Shown here: piece after piece, positions 28,635 through 36,127 of the stretch
How positions within the stretch are numbered: the stretch's first letter is position 1
Layout: every line of letters starts with the position of its first letter
NCBI RefSeq assembly: GCF_022414595.1
Contig: NZ_JADWYO010000006.1
Span: 1-64,000 of the forward strand
Direction of reading: 5' to 3'
Length of the DNA: 64,000 bases
DNA from: Streptomyces sp. MUM 203J
GTDB lineage: Bacteria; Actinomycetota; Actinomycetes; Streptomycetales; Streptomycetaceae
The notes under the pieces: model-generated
The model's input: the letters and a program-made list of their open reading frames with translations, nothing else
Database searches by the model: none
Told to the model about the DNA's origin: nothing
Translations under genes and position numbers: made by a program

Positions 28635-29381
28635 GTGCTGACCGTCGACTTCACCCGCTTCCCGCTCGCCCCCGGCGACCGTGTGCTCGACCTGGGCTGC
28701 GGAGCCGGCCGGCACGCCTTCGAGTGCTACCGGCGCGGCGCGCAGGTCGTCGCGCTCGACCAGAACGGGGAGGAGATCCGCGAGGTCGCCAAGTGGTTCG
28801 CGGCGATGAAGGAGGCGGGCGAGGCCCCGGCGGGCGCCACCGCCACGGCGATGGAGGGTGACGCCCTCAACCTGCCGTTCCCCGACGCCTCGTTCGACGT
28901 CGTCATCATCTCCGAGGTGATGGAGCACATCCCCGACGACAAGGGTGTCCTCGCGGAGATGGTCCGCGTCCTGAAGCCCGGCGGCCGGATCGCCGTGACC
29001 GTCCCGCGCTACGGCCCCGAGAAGGTCTGCTGGACGCTGTCCGACGCGTACCACGAGGTCGAGGGCGGCCACATCCGCATCTACAGGGCGGACGAACTGC
29101 TCGGCAGGATCCGCGAGGCCGGCCTCAAGCCGTACGGCACCCACCACGCGCACGCGCTGCACTCCCCCTACTGGTGGCTGAAGTGCGCGTTCGGCGTGGA
29201 CAACGACAAGGCGCTGCCCGTGCGGGCGTACCACAAGCTGCTGGTCTGGGACATCATGAAGAAGCCCCTGGCCACGCGCGTCGCGGAACGGGCACTGAAC
29301 CCCGTCATGGGCAAGAGCTTCGTGGTGTACGCGACGAAGCCGCACCTCCCGGCGGACGCCACGGCGGGCGCCGCGCAGTGA
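28635..29381 (+). CDS. class I SAM-dependent methyltransferase
   Basis: A 248-residue methyltransferase_11-type enzyme: motif I VLDLGCGAGRHAFECYRRGA, motif II VVALDQN, motif III FDVVIISEVMEHIPDD, and the post-motif KPGGRIAVTVPRYGPEK. The C-terminal third contains HAHALHSPYWWLKCAFG, aromatic residues likely lining an acceptor pocket. It starts 31 bases after the glycosyltransferase stop and its own stop overlaps the next gene by 4 bases. Together the trio probably builds and modifies one glycoside; the methyl acceptor may be the sugar made by the upstream enzyme. Confidence 0.85.
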   Translation: MLTVDFTRFPLAPGDRVLDLGCGAGRHAFECYRRGAQVVALDQNGEEIREVAKWFAAMKEAGEAPAGATATAMEGDALNLPFPDASFDVVIISEVMEHIPDDKGVLAEMVRVLKPGGRIAVTVPRYGPEKVCWTLSDAYHEVEGGHIRIYRADELLGRIREAGLKPYGTHHAHALHSPYWWLKCAFGVDNDKALPVRAYHKLLVWDIMKKPLATRVAERALNPVMGKSFVVYATKPHLPADATAGAAQ

Positions 29382-30451
29382 CCTCGCAGGAGCGCACCGA
29401 ACACCTCACCCTGCCCGGCGTGCTGACCGCCGGGCAGGCCGCCGAGACCGTCGCGGCGATCCTCGCCGTACAGCGGGACAGCGGAGCCATCCCCTGGTTC
29501 CGGGGTCACCACCTGGACCCGTGGGACCACACCGAGGCCGCGATGGCCCTGGACGCGGCCGGGCACCACGAGGCCGCCGCTCGCGCCTACGACTGGCTGG
29601 CCCGCCACCAGAACGGCGACGGCTCCTGGTACGCGGCCTACCACGACGGCGAGGCCGACCGGCCGACGGACCTGACGCGCGAGACCAACTTCTGCGCGTA
29701 CATAGCCGTCGGCGTCTGGCACCACTACCTGTCCACCGGCGACGACACGTTCCTGGACCGGATGTGGCCCGTCGTGTACGCGGCGGTCGAGTTCGTGCTG
29801 CGGCTCCAGCAGCCCGGCGGTCAGATCGGCTGGAAGCGGGAGGCGGACGGCACGCCCGTGACGGACGCGCTGCTGACCGGGTCGTCCTCCATCCACCAGG
29901 CCCTGCGCTGCGCGCTCGCCCTCGCGGAGACCCGCGAGGACCCGCAGCCGGACTGGGAGCTGGCGACGGGCGCCCTGGCACACGCGATCGCCCACCACGA
30001 GGACCGGTTCCTCGACAAGAGCCGCTACTCGATGGACTGGTACTACCCGGTCCTCGGCGGCGCGGTGACCGGCGCGGCGGCGAAGAAGCGCATCGAGTCC
30101 CGGTGGGACGAGTTCGTGGTGCCCGGCCTGGGGGCCCGGTGCGTGGTCCCCAACCCGTGGGTGACGGGCGGCGAGAGCTGCGAACTGGCGCTGACGCTGT
30201 GGGCGATGGGCGAGTCCGACCGGGCGGTCGACATCCTGCGGGACATCGCGCATCTGCGCGCGGAGGACGGGCTCTACTGGACCGGTTACGTCTTCGAGGG
30301 CGACCGGGCGGTGTGGCCGCAGGAGCTGACGACGTGGACGGCGGGCTCGCTGCTGCTGGCCGTCGCCGCGCTGGGCGGCCACGAGGCCACGACCGCGGTC
30401 TTCGGCGGCGACCGCCTTCCCCCGGGGCTCCGCCCGGACTGCTGCGGGTGA
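29378..30451 (+). CDS. alpha/alpha-barrel protein (prenyltransferase / six-hairpin glycosidase fold)
   Basis: A 357-residue cytoplasmic protein with repeated helix-hairpin signatures: DHTEAAMALDAAGHHEAAAR, YDWLARHQNGDGSWYAAYHD, SSSIHQALRCALALAE and ESCELALTLWAMGESDRAV. QNGDGSW is the classic prenyltransferase/cyclase repeat core, but the same fold is used by six-hairpin glycosidases, which would suit its glycosyltransferase neighbour. The GTG overlaps the methyltransferase stop by 4 bases. No signal peptide. Catalytic acids cannot be assigned with certainty. Often annotated simply as prenyltransferase; I regard a carbohydrate role as more likely. Confidence 0.7.
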   Translation: MTSQERTEHLTLPGVLTAGQAAETVAAILAVQRDSGAIPWFRGHHLDPWDHTEAAMALDAAGHHEAAARAYDWLARHQNGDGSWYAAYHDGEADRPTDLTRETNFCAYIAVGVWHHYLSTGDDTFLDRMWPVVYAAVEFVLRLQQPGGQIGWKREADGTPVTDALLTGSSSIHQALRCALALAETREDPQPDWELATGALAHAIAHHEDRFLDKSRYSMDWYYPVLGGAVTGAAAKKRIESRWDEFVVPGLGARCVVPNPWVTGGESCELALTLWAMGESDRAVDILRDIAHLRAEDGLYWTGYVFEGDRAVWPQELTTWTAGSLLLAVAALGGHEATTAVFGGDRLPPGLRPDCCG

Positions 30452-30617
30452 CCGGGGCCGGGGCGGCCCTTCCCCTGACCCGCTCCTTCCCGGGACCGGG
30501 GTGCTGCCCCCGGACCCCCGCCCGGCAGAAGCCGGAGAGGCCGGCCTCAAGCCCGCCCGGCGCGTGAGGGCGAGCACCGTTCCGGCACGACGACGCGGTC
30601 CGGGCGGGGACGGGAAA

Positions 30618-30644
30618 GGCCCGCCCCCCACAGGGAGGCGGGCC
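30618..30644. terminator. bidirectional terminator hairpin
   Basis: GGCCCGCC and GGCGGGCC pair, extended by CCC/GGG inside, between the convergent barrel-protein gene and the minus-strand membrane protein gene. Confidence 0.75.
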
Positions 30645-30657
30645 CGCGTCGAGGCGT

Positions 30658-31515
30658 TCAGCCGCGCTGGATGCCCGTGGTGTCCTGGAGGACGCCCCGG
30701 CGGCCGTCCTGCGTCTGCGCCACCAGCGCCGCACCCCGCTGCTCCACCGCGAGGTACCAGTTGCCCGGCGTCAGGTCCGCGACCGGAGTGGAGGACCCGT
30801 CCTCCGCGTACAGCGGACGCTGCACCGGCACCGCGAACCAGAAGGGCTGGAAGTCCCCGGCGGGTGCCGCCGCCTGCGGCTGCGCCGCGGCCTGCGGCGC
30901 CCCGCCCTGGGACGCGTTCGGGTCCGCGGGGGCACCGGCACCACCCGGGTACCCGTACCCGCCACCGGACGTACCGTCACCCGCGCCGTACGCCGCCGTC
31001 GGCGCACCCGCGGCACCCGGGTACCCGTACCCGCCCGGCTGGGCGCCCGGCTGGGCACCGTAGGGCTGCGGCGCGGCGCCCGCACCCGGCTTCGGCGCCC
31101 CGCTGACCAGCGGCGCCTTCAGGGCGGCCACCATCGGGGAGGCCACGGCCCCCGCGGCCAGCGCGATCGTGGCGAGCAGGCCCAGGATCATGCCGGCACC
31201 GGCGGACGGCGTGTCGATGATGGTCCAGAAGGCGGTCCACAGCGAGAAGACGGAGAACGCCACTCCGAACTGGCCCAGGTCCAGGTTCACCACCTTGCGG
31301 CCCGGCATGGCCCGCGCGACGACGATGAGGACCGCGCCGATGATGCCGGCGATGTAGATGCTCATCAGACGGCCGAGGCTGTCCCAGGCGTTGAAGGTCT
31401 GGCAGTTGGCCCCGCCGCAGTCGACGCTGATCTGGCTGAGGAACGAGGCGATGAACAGCACCACCGCTGCTCCGATCACCACGCCGTCGCCTCGTGTGAG
31501 AGAGCGGATGTTCAC
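30658..31515 (-). CDS. four-helix membrane protein with Gly/Tyr/Pro-rich tail (DUF5336-like)
   Basis: A 285-residue protein. Residues 1-140 hold four membrane helices (GVVIGAAVVLFIASFLSQI, LMSIYIAGIIGAVLIVVAR and two more) with one Cys pair between the first two (VDCGGANCQTF). Residues about 145-210 are YGYPG/QPGGYGYPG low complexity. The last 65 residues form a small soluble domain (FQPFWFAVPVQRPLYAEDG to GVLQDTTGIQRG). The architecture resembles actinobacterial DUF5336 proteins of unknown function. It is transcribed alone, after the amidase gene. Confidence 0.75.
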   Translation of the reverse strand: MNIRSLTRGDGVVIGAAVVLFIASFLSQISVDCGGANCQTFNAWDSLGRLMSIYIAGIIGAVLIVVARAMPGRKVVNLDLGQFGVAFSVFSLWTAFWTIIDTPSAGAGMILGLLATIALAAGAVASPMVAALKAPLVSGAPKPGAGAAPQPYGAQPGAQPGGYGYPGAAGAPTAAYGAGDGTSGGGYGYPGGAGAPADPNASQGGAPQAAAQPQAAAPAGDFQPFWFAVPVQRPLYAEDGSSTPVADLTPGNWYLAVEQRGAALVAQTQDGRRGVLQDTTGIQRG

Positions 31516-31613
31516 GTGAAAAGTCCTTTGTCGGTTCGTCTCGTCGTCATGAGGGGTGGCGCGAAGTCACGGGGGCGGCCCCATCGTACGGACGAATGTA
31601 TCGTCCGTCGGAC

Positions 31614-32516
31614 CTACCCGCGCAGGTAGGTGGTGATGCCGTCCGCGATACCCCGCGCCGCCTTCCCCCGCCACCCCGGGTCCTCCAGCGACGCGGCGTC
31701 GTCCGGGTCCCGCATGTTGCCGCACTCGACGAACACCTTGGGAACGGTGGACAGGTTGAGCCCGCCGAGGTCCTTCCGCACGTCCAACCCGGTTCCGCCG
31801 CCAAGGTAGTTGGCGGGCCGGGAACCGGTCACGCGGGCGAACTCGGCGGCGATGCGCTCCCCGAGCGTACGGGACGGGCCGACGATCGGTGCGGTATCCG
31901 CGGAACCCGCCTTGACCTGGGCGGGAAGAATCACATGGAAGCCACGGTGGCCGGCCGCCGAGCCGTCGGCGTGGACGGACACCACAGCGTCGGCCCCCCG
32001 GCCGCCGCCCGCCTCGTTGCCGATCCGGGCCCGCTCGTCGATGCACGGGCCGAAGGGGCGGTCGGCGTCGTGGGTGAGGACGACGGTGGCGCCCCGCTCC
32101 TCCAGGAGGTCACGGAGCCGATGGGAGACGTCGAGCGTGAAGGCGGCCTCGGTGTAGCCGTCCCGGGCGGCCGTTCCCGTCGTATCGCACTCCTTGCGGT
32201 TGGTGCCGATATCCACCGTCTTGTTGATCTCCCGGGAGTGCTGAAAGTTCCCCGGATTGTGACCTGGGTCGATGACGACGACCTTCCCGGTGAGGGGCGG
32301 CGCCTTTTCGGGAGAGGCGGAAGGCGAGAGCGGGAGAGGAGAAACGGATGAGGCGGATGGGACCGCACCGGATGAGGCCGCGGCGGAAGGCGCCTCGGTA
32401 CCGTCGGACGGCGTCCACACCAGCCAGCCGGCGAGCACGGCGCCTGCCAGCGGCACGGTGACCGCGGCGGCCACCAGAGCGGGCTTCTTCACCTGAACGT
32501 GATCGTGGTCGGACAC
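31614..32516 (-). CDS. N-acetylmuramoyl-L-alanine amidase (Amidase_3)
   Basis: A 300-residue, membrane-anchored or secreted amidase. The N-terminus has a short basic start and one helix (AAAVTVPLAGAVLAGWLVW), then a Ser/Pro linker. The zinc-dependent domain runs from VVVIDPGHNPGNFQ (first His) through EAAFTLDVSHRLRDLLEERG (Glu), VSVHADGSAAG (second His), to KVFVECGNMRDPDDA with the catalytic Glu. It cleaves the amide between MurNAc and the stem peptide. The GTG start encodes the hydrophilic MSDHDHVQVKK segment. It is 24 bases downstream of the methyltransferase gene and may be co-transcribed with it. Confidence 0.9.
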   Translation of the reverse strand: MSDHDHVQVKKPALVAAAVTVPLAGAVLAGWLVWTPSDGTEAPSAAASSGAVPSASSVSPLPLSPSASPEKAPPLTGKVVVIDPGHNPGNFQHSREINKTVDIGTNRKECDTTGTAARDGYTEAAFTLDVSHRLRDLLEERGATVVLTHDADRPFGPCIDERARIGNEAGGGRGADAVVSVHADGSAAGHRGFHVILPAQVKAGSADTAPIVGPSRTLGERIAAEFARVTGSRPANYLGGGTGLDVRKDLGGLNLSTVPKVFVECGNMRDPDDAASLEDPGWRGKAARGIADGITTYLRG

Positions 32517-32540
32517 CTGCCCGAGCCTAAGGGTTCCGGA

Positions 32541-33206
32541 TCACAGTCCCGGGCCGGTGCGGCGCAGGACACGCAGCGAGTCCGTCGCGGAGACCTCCGT
32601 GAACGCCCCGGACTCCAGCGCCCGCCGGTAGACCCGGTACGGTGCCTGGCCGGTGAACTCGTCCGCCGGGTCCGGGAACACGTCGTGGATCACCAGCAGC
32701 CCGCCGTCCGCCACGCGTGGCGCCCAGCCCTCGTAGTCGCCGTTCGCGTGCTCGTCGGTGTGCCCGCCGTCGATGAAGACCAGCCCCACCTCGCCCGCCC
32801 ACACCTTCGCCACCTGCGGCGAGCGCCCCACGACCGCGATGACGTACGGCTCCAGCCCGGCCGCGTGCAGGGTGCGCCGGAACGTCGGCAGCGTGTCCAT
32901 CAGCCCGACCTGCGGGTCGACCACGGCCGGGTCGTGGTACTCCCAGCCCGGCTGCTGCTCCTCGCTGCCCCGGTGGTGGTCCACGGTCACGGCCACCGTG
33001 CCGGACGCCCGCGCCGCGTCCGCCAGCAGGATCGCGGAACGGCCGCAGTAGGTCCCGATCTCCAGCAGCGGCAGCCCGAGCCGCCCGGCCTCCACCGCCG
33101 CCGCGTACAGCGCGAGCCCCTCGCGTACGGGCATGAAGCCCTTCGCGCCCTCGAACGCGGCGAGCGTCTCCGGCGCGGGGGTGGGGGCGGTCGGCGTGGC
33201 GGCCAT
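32541..33206 (-). CDS. class I SAM methyltransferase (CmcI/Methyltransf_24-like)
   Basis: A 221-residue enzyme. LPLLEIGTYCGRSAILLADA is motif I, VAVTVDHHRGSEEQQPGW motif II, and VGLVFIDGGHTDEHANGDYE the region that in CmcI-type enzymes helps bind a metal (D-G-x-H). GGAGG precedes the ATG by 8 nt. I remember close relatives next to the amidase gene in other Streptomyces without a peptide cluster, so it is probably backbone. It does lie immediately downstream of the RiPP-type genes in the same orientation, with an 81-base gap that contains a palindrome, so joint expression cannot be excluded. Confidence 0.8.
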   Translation of the reverse strand: MAATPTAPTPAPETLAAFEGAKGFMPVREGLALYAAAVEAGRLGLPLLEIGTYCGRSAILLADAARASGTVAVTVDHHRGSEEQQPGWEYHDPAVVDPQVGLMDTLPTFRRTLHAAGLEPYVIAVVGRSPQVAKVWAGEVGLVFIDGGHTDEHANGDYEGWAPRVADGGLLVIHDVFPDPADEFTGQAPYRVYRRALESGAFTEVSATDSLRVLRRTGPGL

Positions 33207-33226
33207 GGGCGGGTCCTCCGGATCGT

Positions 33227-33251
33227 ACGCATGTGGCCTTCTCACATGCGT
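33227..33251. promoter_or_regulatory. inverted repeat ahead of the methyltransferase gene
   Basis: ACGCATGTG and CACATGCGT are perfect 9-base arms with a 7-base spacer, 21 bases before the ATG. This is a likely operator, or an mRNA hairpin that separates this gene from the peptide cluster. Confidence 0.5.
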
Positions 33252-33287
33252 GTGGGAGTCATCCTGCCTCACCCCGTCCCGGCGGTC

Positions 33288-33938
33288 TCAGATGGCCATC
33301 GCCTCCTGGATCCAGCGCCGCACCCGGTACGGCAGCCACCACACCAGCGGCCCCACCTCGCCGACCAGCCGCTCCGCGCGGAAGTCGTCCAGGACCGCCT
33401 TCGGTACCGCGTCCGCCCGCGCGCCGTCCACGAGCAGTCCGATGGCCTCCCGGTACTCCGGCTCGGGCACGGTGAAGCGGTGCAGCGCGTCCCAGCGGCG
33501 GTCCCGGATCTGCACGAAACCGGGCCCCTGCCGCCAGAGGCACTTGCACAGGTAGTGCTGGTCCCGCCAGGTGGCCAGCGCTCCTTCGGGGTCGGGCGGC
33601 CCGGTCAGCGACATCGGCGGCTGGAGGTGGCAGAGCGTCCGCCAGGCCTCACCGTCCCCGTCACGCGGGAGCCGCAGGTCCCACTCGACATACACGGCGG
33701 CGGCCGTCAGGTCGCGCACCAGGCACAGCGCGCGCACGGCCTGCCAGGCCGCCGCCTCTTCGTGCGGACCGCGCAGGTCCACCGGGCCGGGCAGCCGCAC
33801 CCGGCGCGCCCCGGCCCGCCACAGCCGGTCGGCCGCCTCGGCCGCCGGTCCCGCCGCGTCCAGCTCGCCCAGGAACATGCCGGGCAGGTCCGCGGCCTCC
33901 CGCTCGTAGTCCCGCCATGCGGTGACGGTGGCGCTCAT
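33288..33938 (-). CDS. DUF5825 family protein (radical SAM partner)
   Basis: A 216-residue cytoplasmic protein. Recognisable parts are RLWRAGARRVRLPGPVDLRG, TWRDQHYLCKCLWRQGPGFV and WLPYRVRRWIQEAMAI. DUF5825 has no known activity but in actinobacteria is found next to B12-type radical SAM peptide maturases, as here. It starts 31 bases after the maturase stop. Two close cysteines (LCKC) are the only obvious potential ligands. A role as substrate-recognition or accessory subunit of the maturase is inferred from context only. Confidence 0.7.
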   Translation of the reverse strand: MSATVTAWRDYEREAADLPGMFLGELDAAGPAAEAADRLWRAGARRVRLPGPVDLRGPHEEAAAWQAVRALCLVRDLTAAAVYVEWDLRLPRDGDGEAWRTLCHLQPPMSLTGPPDPEGALATWRDQHYLCKCLWRQGPGFVQIRDRRWDALHRFTVPEPEYREAIGLLVDGARADAVPKAVLDDFRAERLVGEVGPLVWWLPYRVRRWIQEAMAI

Positions 33939-33969
33939 CGCTTCCCCTTCTCGTCGGGATACGGGTACG

Positions 33970-35919
33970 TCAGGAGACCGGCAGAGCGGCGGGGTCCCGG
34001 CCCTCCTCCTCCGCGTGCGCCCGCCGCATGAACTCCAGCCGCAGCAGGTCCTCGTTGACCGCCGCCGGGGCGACCTGCACGTACTGGCCGCCGTCCGTGA
34101 ACACCAGGCCCCACCCCAGCCACCGCTCCAGCAGCGCCCGCACGGCCGCCTCGTCCGGGCCCGTCCCCGCCAGCCGCTCCCCGGCCTTGCGGGCCAGCGC
34201 GCCCGGGCTGTGCGGCTGGTCCAGCAGCCGGAACACCGCCAGCTCGACCGGGTCGGTCAGCTCCCGCGTCCGCCAGCCGAACGCCCGGCGGCGGCTGACC
34301 AGCACGATCCGGTCGCCCAGATCGGCGTGCGTGAGGCGGCTGCCCGGATACGCCTCGCGCCAGGCCTTGAGCGCGTGGTTGAGCCGCTTCGTCGTGGCGG
34401 CGCCGATGCCCCGGTCCGGTGCCTCGAAGACGTACGCGAGGTCGTACAGCTCCCGCTCGGGCAGGTCGTAGGTGAAGCGGTAGTGCGTGTCGGGGCGCAG
34501 TTCGCCTTCCCCGTAGCCCAGTTCGGGTCGCTTGAAGTAGGGGCTGAACCGCTCGATGGCGATCCGGGCCGACAGGTCCACCGGCGGGTTGAGGTGCTCC
34601 AGCGCCGGGATCTGGGCGATGACCGGGTCGTAGTCCTCGTCGCGCTCGTCCGGGAAGCCGTGCAGGTAGTTCCAGGAGACGGACAGCCCCGTCTCGGCGC
34701 CGTCCCGCAGCATCCGGACGTTCTGGCAGCCGCTCACGCCCTTGTCCATCAGGTCGAGGACCCGGCTGTTGAGGCTCTCGATGCCCGGCTGGACGTAGAT
34801 CATCCCGGCGTCGGCCAGGGCCTGGAGCTGGTCGCGGCGCATGTTGGCCTTGATCTCGATGTGCAGCCGCAGGTCGTAGCCGCTCTCCACGATCCGCGGC
34901 AGCACGGTCCGCACGTATCCCATGTCGAGGATGTTGTCGACGACGTACATGTCCAGGACCCGGTGCTCGCGGGCCAGTTCGGTGATCTCCTCGTAGAACC
35001 GGTCCGGGCTCTTGCTGCGGAACTCCATGAACGAGCCGTTCAGTCCGCAGAACGTGCAGTGGTGCTTCTCGCCCCACCAGCAGCCCCTGGCGCCCTCCAC
35101 CACCAGTTTCGGCTCCACCCAGTGGCGCGCGGCGGAGGTGGCCAGGCGCTCGAAGTAGCCGCTGTAGTCGGGGGATCTGATAGCGGCGGGCGGCAGCGGG
35201 GCGGTGGCCATCGCGTTCGCGTGCGAGGTCCCGTCGGCGGCGCGCCAGCACAGGCCCGGGACGGCCCGGAGGCTGTCGGCGACCGCCCGTTCCGCCTCTT
35301 CTGTCCGGTCCAGCGCGGACAGCAGCCGCGGGAACGCGACCTCGCCCTCACCCCGTACGACGTAGTCGACGAACGGGAAGTTGCGGTGCACGGCCGCGCC
35401 CTGCTCGGCGTCGCAGTTCGCCCCGCCCATGACGGTGACGATGTGCGGGGCGAGCCGCTTGACGTACTTGGCGGCGGCCAGCGCGGCGGTGTTCTGCTGG
35501 AACGTGGAGGAGAAGCCGACCACGTCCGGGGCGCGGCCGACGATCTCCCGGGCCACCAGCTCCACGAACTCCGGTGCGGAGCGGTGCAGTTCGTGGCTCA
35601 TGCGCATCCGTTCCTCGCTGAGCGTGTCCCGCATCGCCTCCGTGAACTCCGCGGTCCGCCAGCCCGGGTCGTCGTACAGCGCGGAGGAGAACACCCAGTC
35701 GCCGCAGCCGAGGAAGTAGGAGGAGAGCGAGTAGTACTCGTAGTCCTCCTTTCCGAACGCGCCGCGCTCGGTGATCCAGTCCGTGTAGGCGAGGTTCGCG
35801 TGGAACACCTCGGCCGTGATGTCCGGGCGGTGTTCGGTGGCGCAGCGCCGGAGGATGCCCAGCGCGAGTGACGGCACGTCGATGGGGGACCAGGGCATGT
35901 TGACCAGCAGCACCCGCAT
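33970..35919 (-). CDS. B12-binding radical SAM peptide maturase (RiPP C-methyltransferase type)
   Basis: A 649-residue protein. Residues 1-230 form a cobalamin-binding Rossmann domain (PDVVGFSSTFQQNTAALAAA, VTVMGGANCDAEQG, DYVVRGEGEVAFPRLL). The radical SAM barrel follows. Its cluster cysteines are C280, C288 and C291 in GCWWGEKHHCTFCG, that is CX7CX2C instead of CX3CX2C, a spacing I associate with the rSAM_ocin_1 (TIGR03975) family. MYVVDNILDMGY and YVQPGIESLNSRVLDLMDKG are SAM-binding strands. The C-terminal 150 residues resemble a peptide-binding winged region (LTDPVELAVFRLLDQPHSPG). GAGGAG precedes the ATG. It is predicted to methylate unactivated carbons of the adjacent precursor peptide. 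Confidence 0.85.
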   Translation of the reverse strand: MRVLLVNMPWSPIDVPSLALGILRRCATEHRPDITAEVFHANLAYTDWITERGAFGKEDYEYYSLSSYFLGCGDWVFSSALYDDPGWRTAEFTEAMRDTLSEERMRMSHELHRSAPEFVELVAREIVGRAPDVVGFSSTFQQNTAALAAAKYVKRLAPHIVTVMGGANCDAEQGAAVHRNFPFVDYVVRGEGEVAFPRLLSALDRTEEAERAVADSLRAVPGLCWRAADGTSHANAMATAPLPPAAIRSPDYSGYFERLATSAARHWVEPKLVVEGARGCWWGEKHHCTFCGLNGSFMEFRSKSPDRFYEEITELAREHRVLDMYVVDNILDMGYVRTVLPRIVESGYDLRLHIEIKANMRRDQLQALADAGMIYVQPGIESLNSRVLDLMDKGVSGCQNVRMLRDGAETGLSVSWNYLHGFPDERDEDYDPVIAQIPALEHLNPPVDLSARIAIERFSPYFKRPELGYGEGELRPDTHYRFTYDLPERELYDLAYVFEAPDRGIGAATTKRLNHALKAWREAYPGSRLTHADLGDRIVLVSRRRAFGWRTRELTDPVELAVFRLLDQPHSPGALARKAGERLAGTGPDEAAVRALLERWLGWGLVFTDGGQYVQVAPAAVNEDLLRLEFMRRAHAEEEGRDPAALPVS

Positions 35920-35966
35920 GGGCGGCTCCTCGGGCATCGTGGGCGGGGGGCGGACGGCAGGCGGGG

Positions 35967-35999
35967 CCGGGCCCGGTGCGGTACACGCGCCGGGCCCGG
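35967..35999 (-). terminator. hairpin between precursor and maturase genes (attenuator)
   Basis: Two copies of CCGGGCCCGG, 13 bases apart, form a 10-base-pair stem in the 88-base gap after the precursor stop. A partial terminator here would make more precursor than maturase message, as in many peptide operons. Confidence 0.6.
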
Positions 36000-36007
36000 C
36001 GGGCGGA

Positions 36008-36127
36008 TCAGCTCTCCTGCTCCTCCTCCGCGTTGCGGAACGGAACCGTGATGGTGATGCTGATGCCGGGCTTGCGGTTCTCCTCGTCGTCCTCAAGCGG
36101 GTTGTTGTGGATGACGTCCTTCTGCAT
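36008..36127 (-). CDS. putative RiPP precursor peptide, 39 residues
   Basis: An ideal ribosome site (GAGAGGAGG, 8 nt spacing) precedes an ATG for a 39-residue peptide. It begins MQKDVIHNNPLEDDEENRKP, continues GISITITVPFRN and ends AEEEQES. The N-terminal part is acidic and leader-like. The central segment alternates Ile/Ser/Thr/Val and is flanked by basic residues, and the tail is acidic. There is no cysteine, so thioether chemistry is excluded, which suits a C-methylating radical SAM enzyme. The start lies inside the 3' end of the peptidase gene in another frame (35-base overlap). The maturase follows 88 bases later. No known peptide family is recognised. Confidence 0.75.
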   Translation of the reverse strand: MQKDVIHNNPLEDDEENRKPGISITITVPFRNAEEEQES

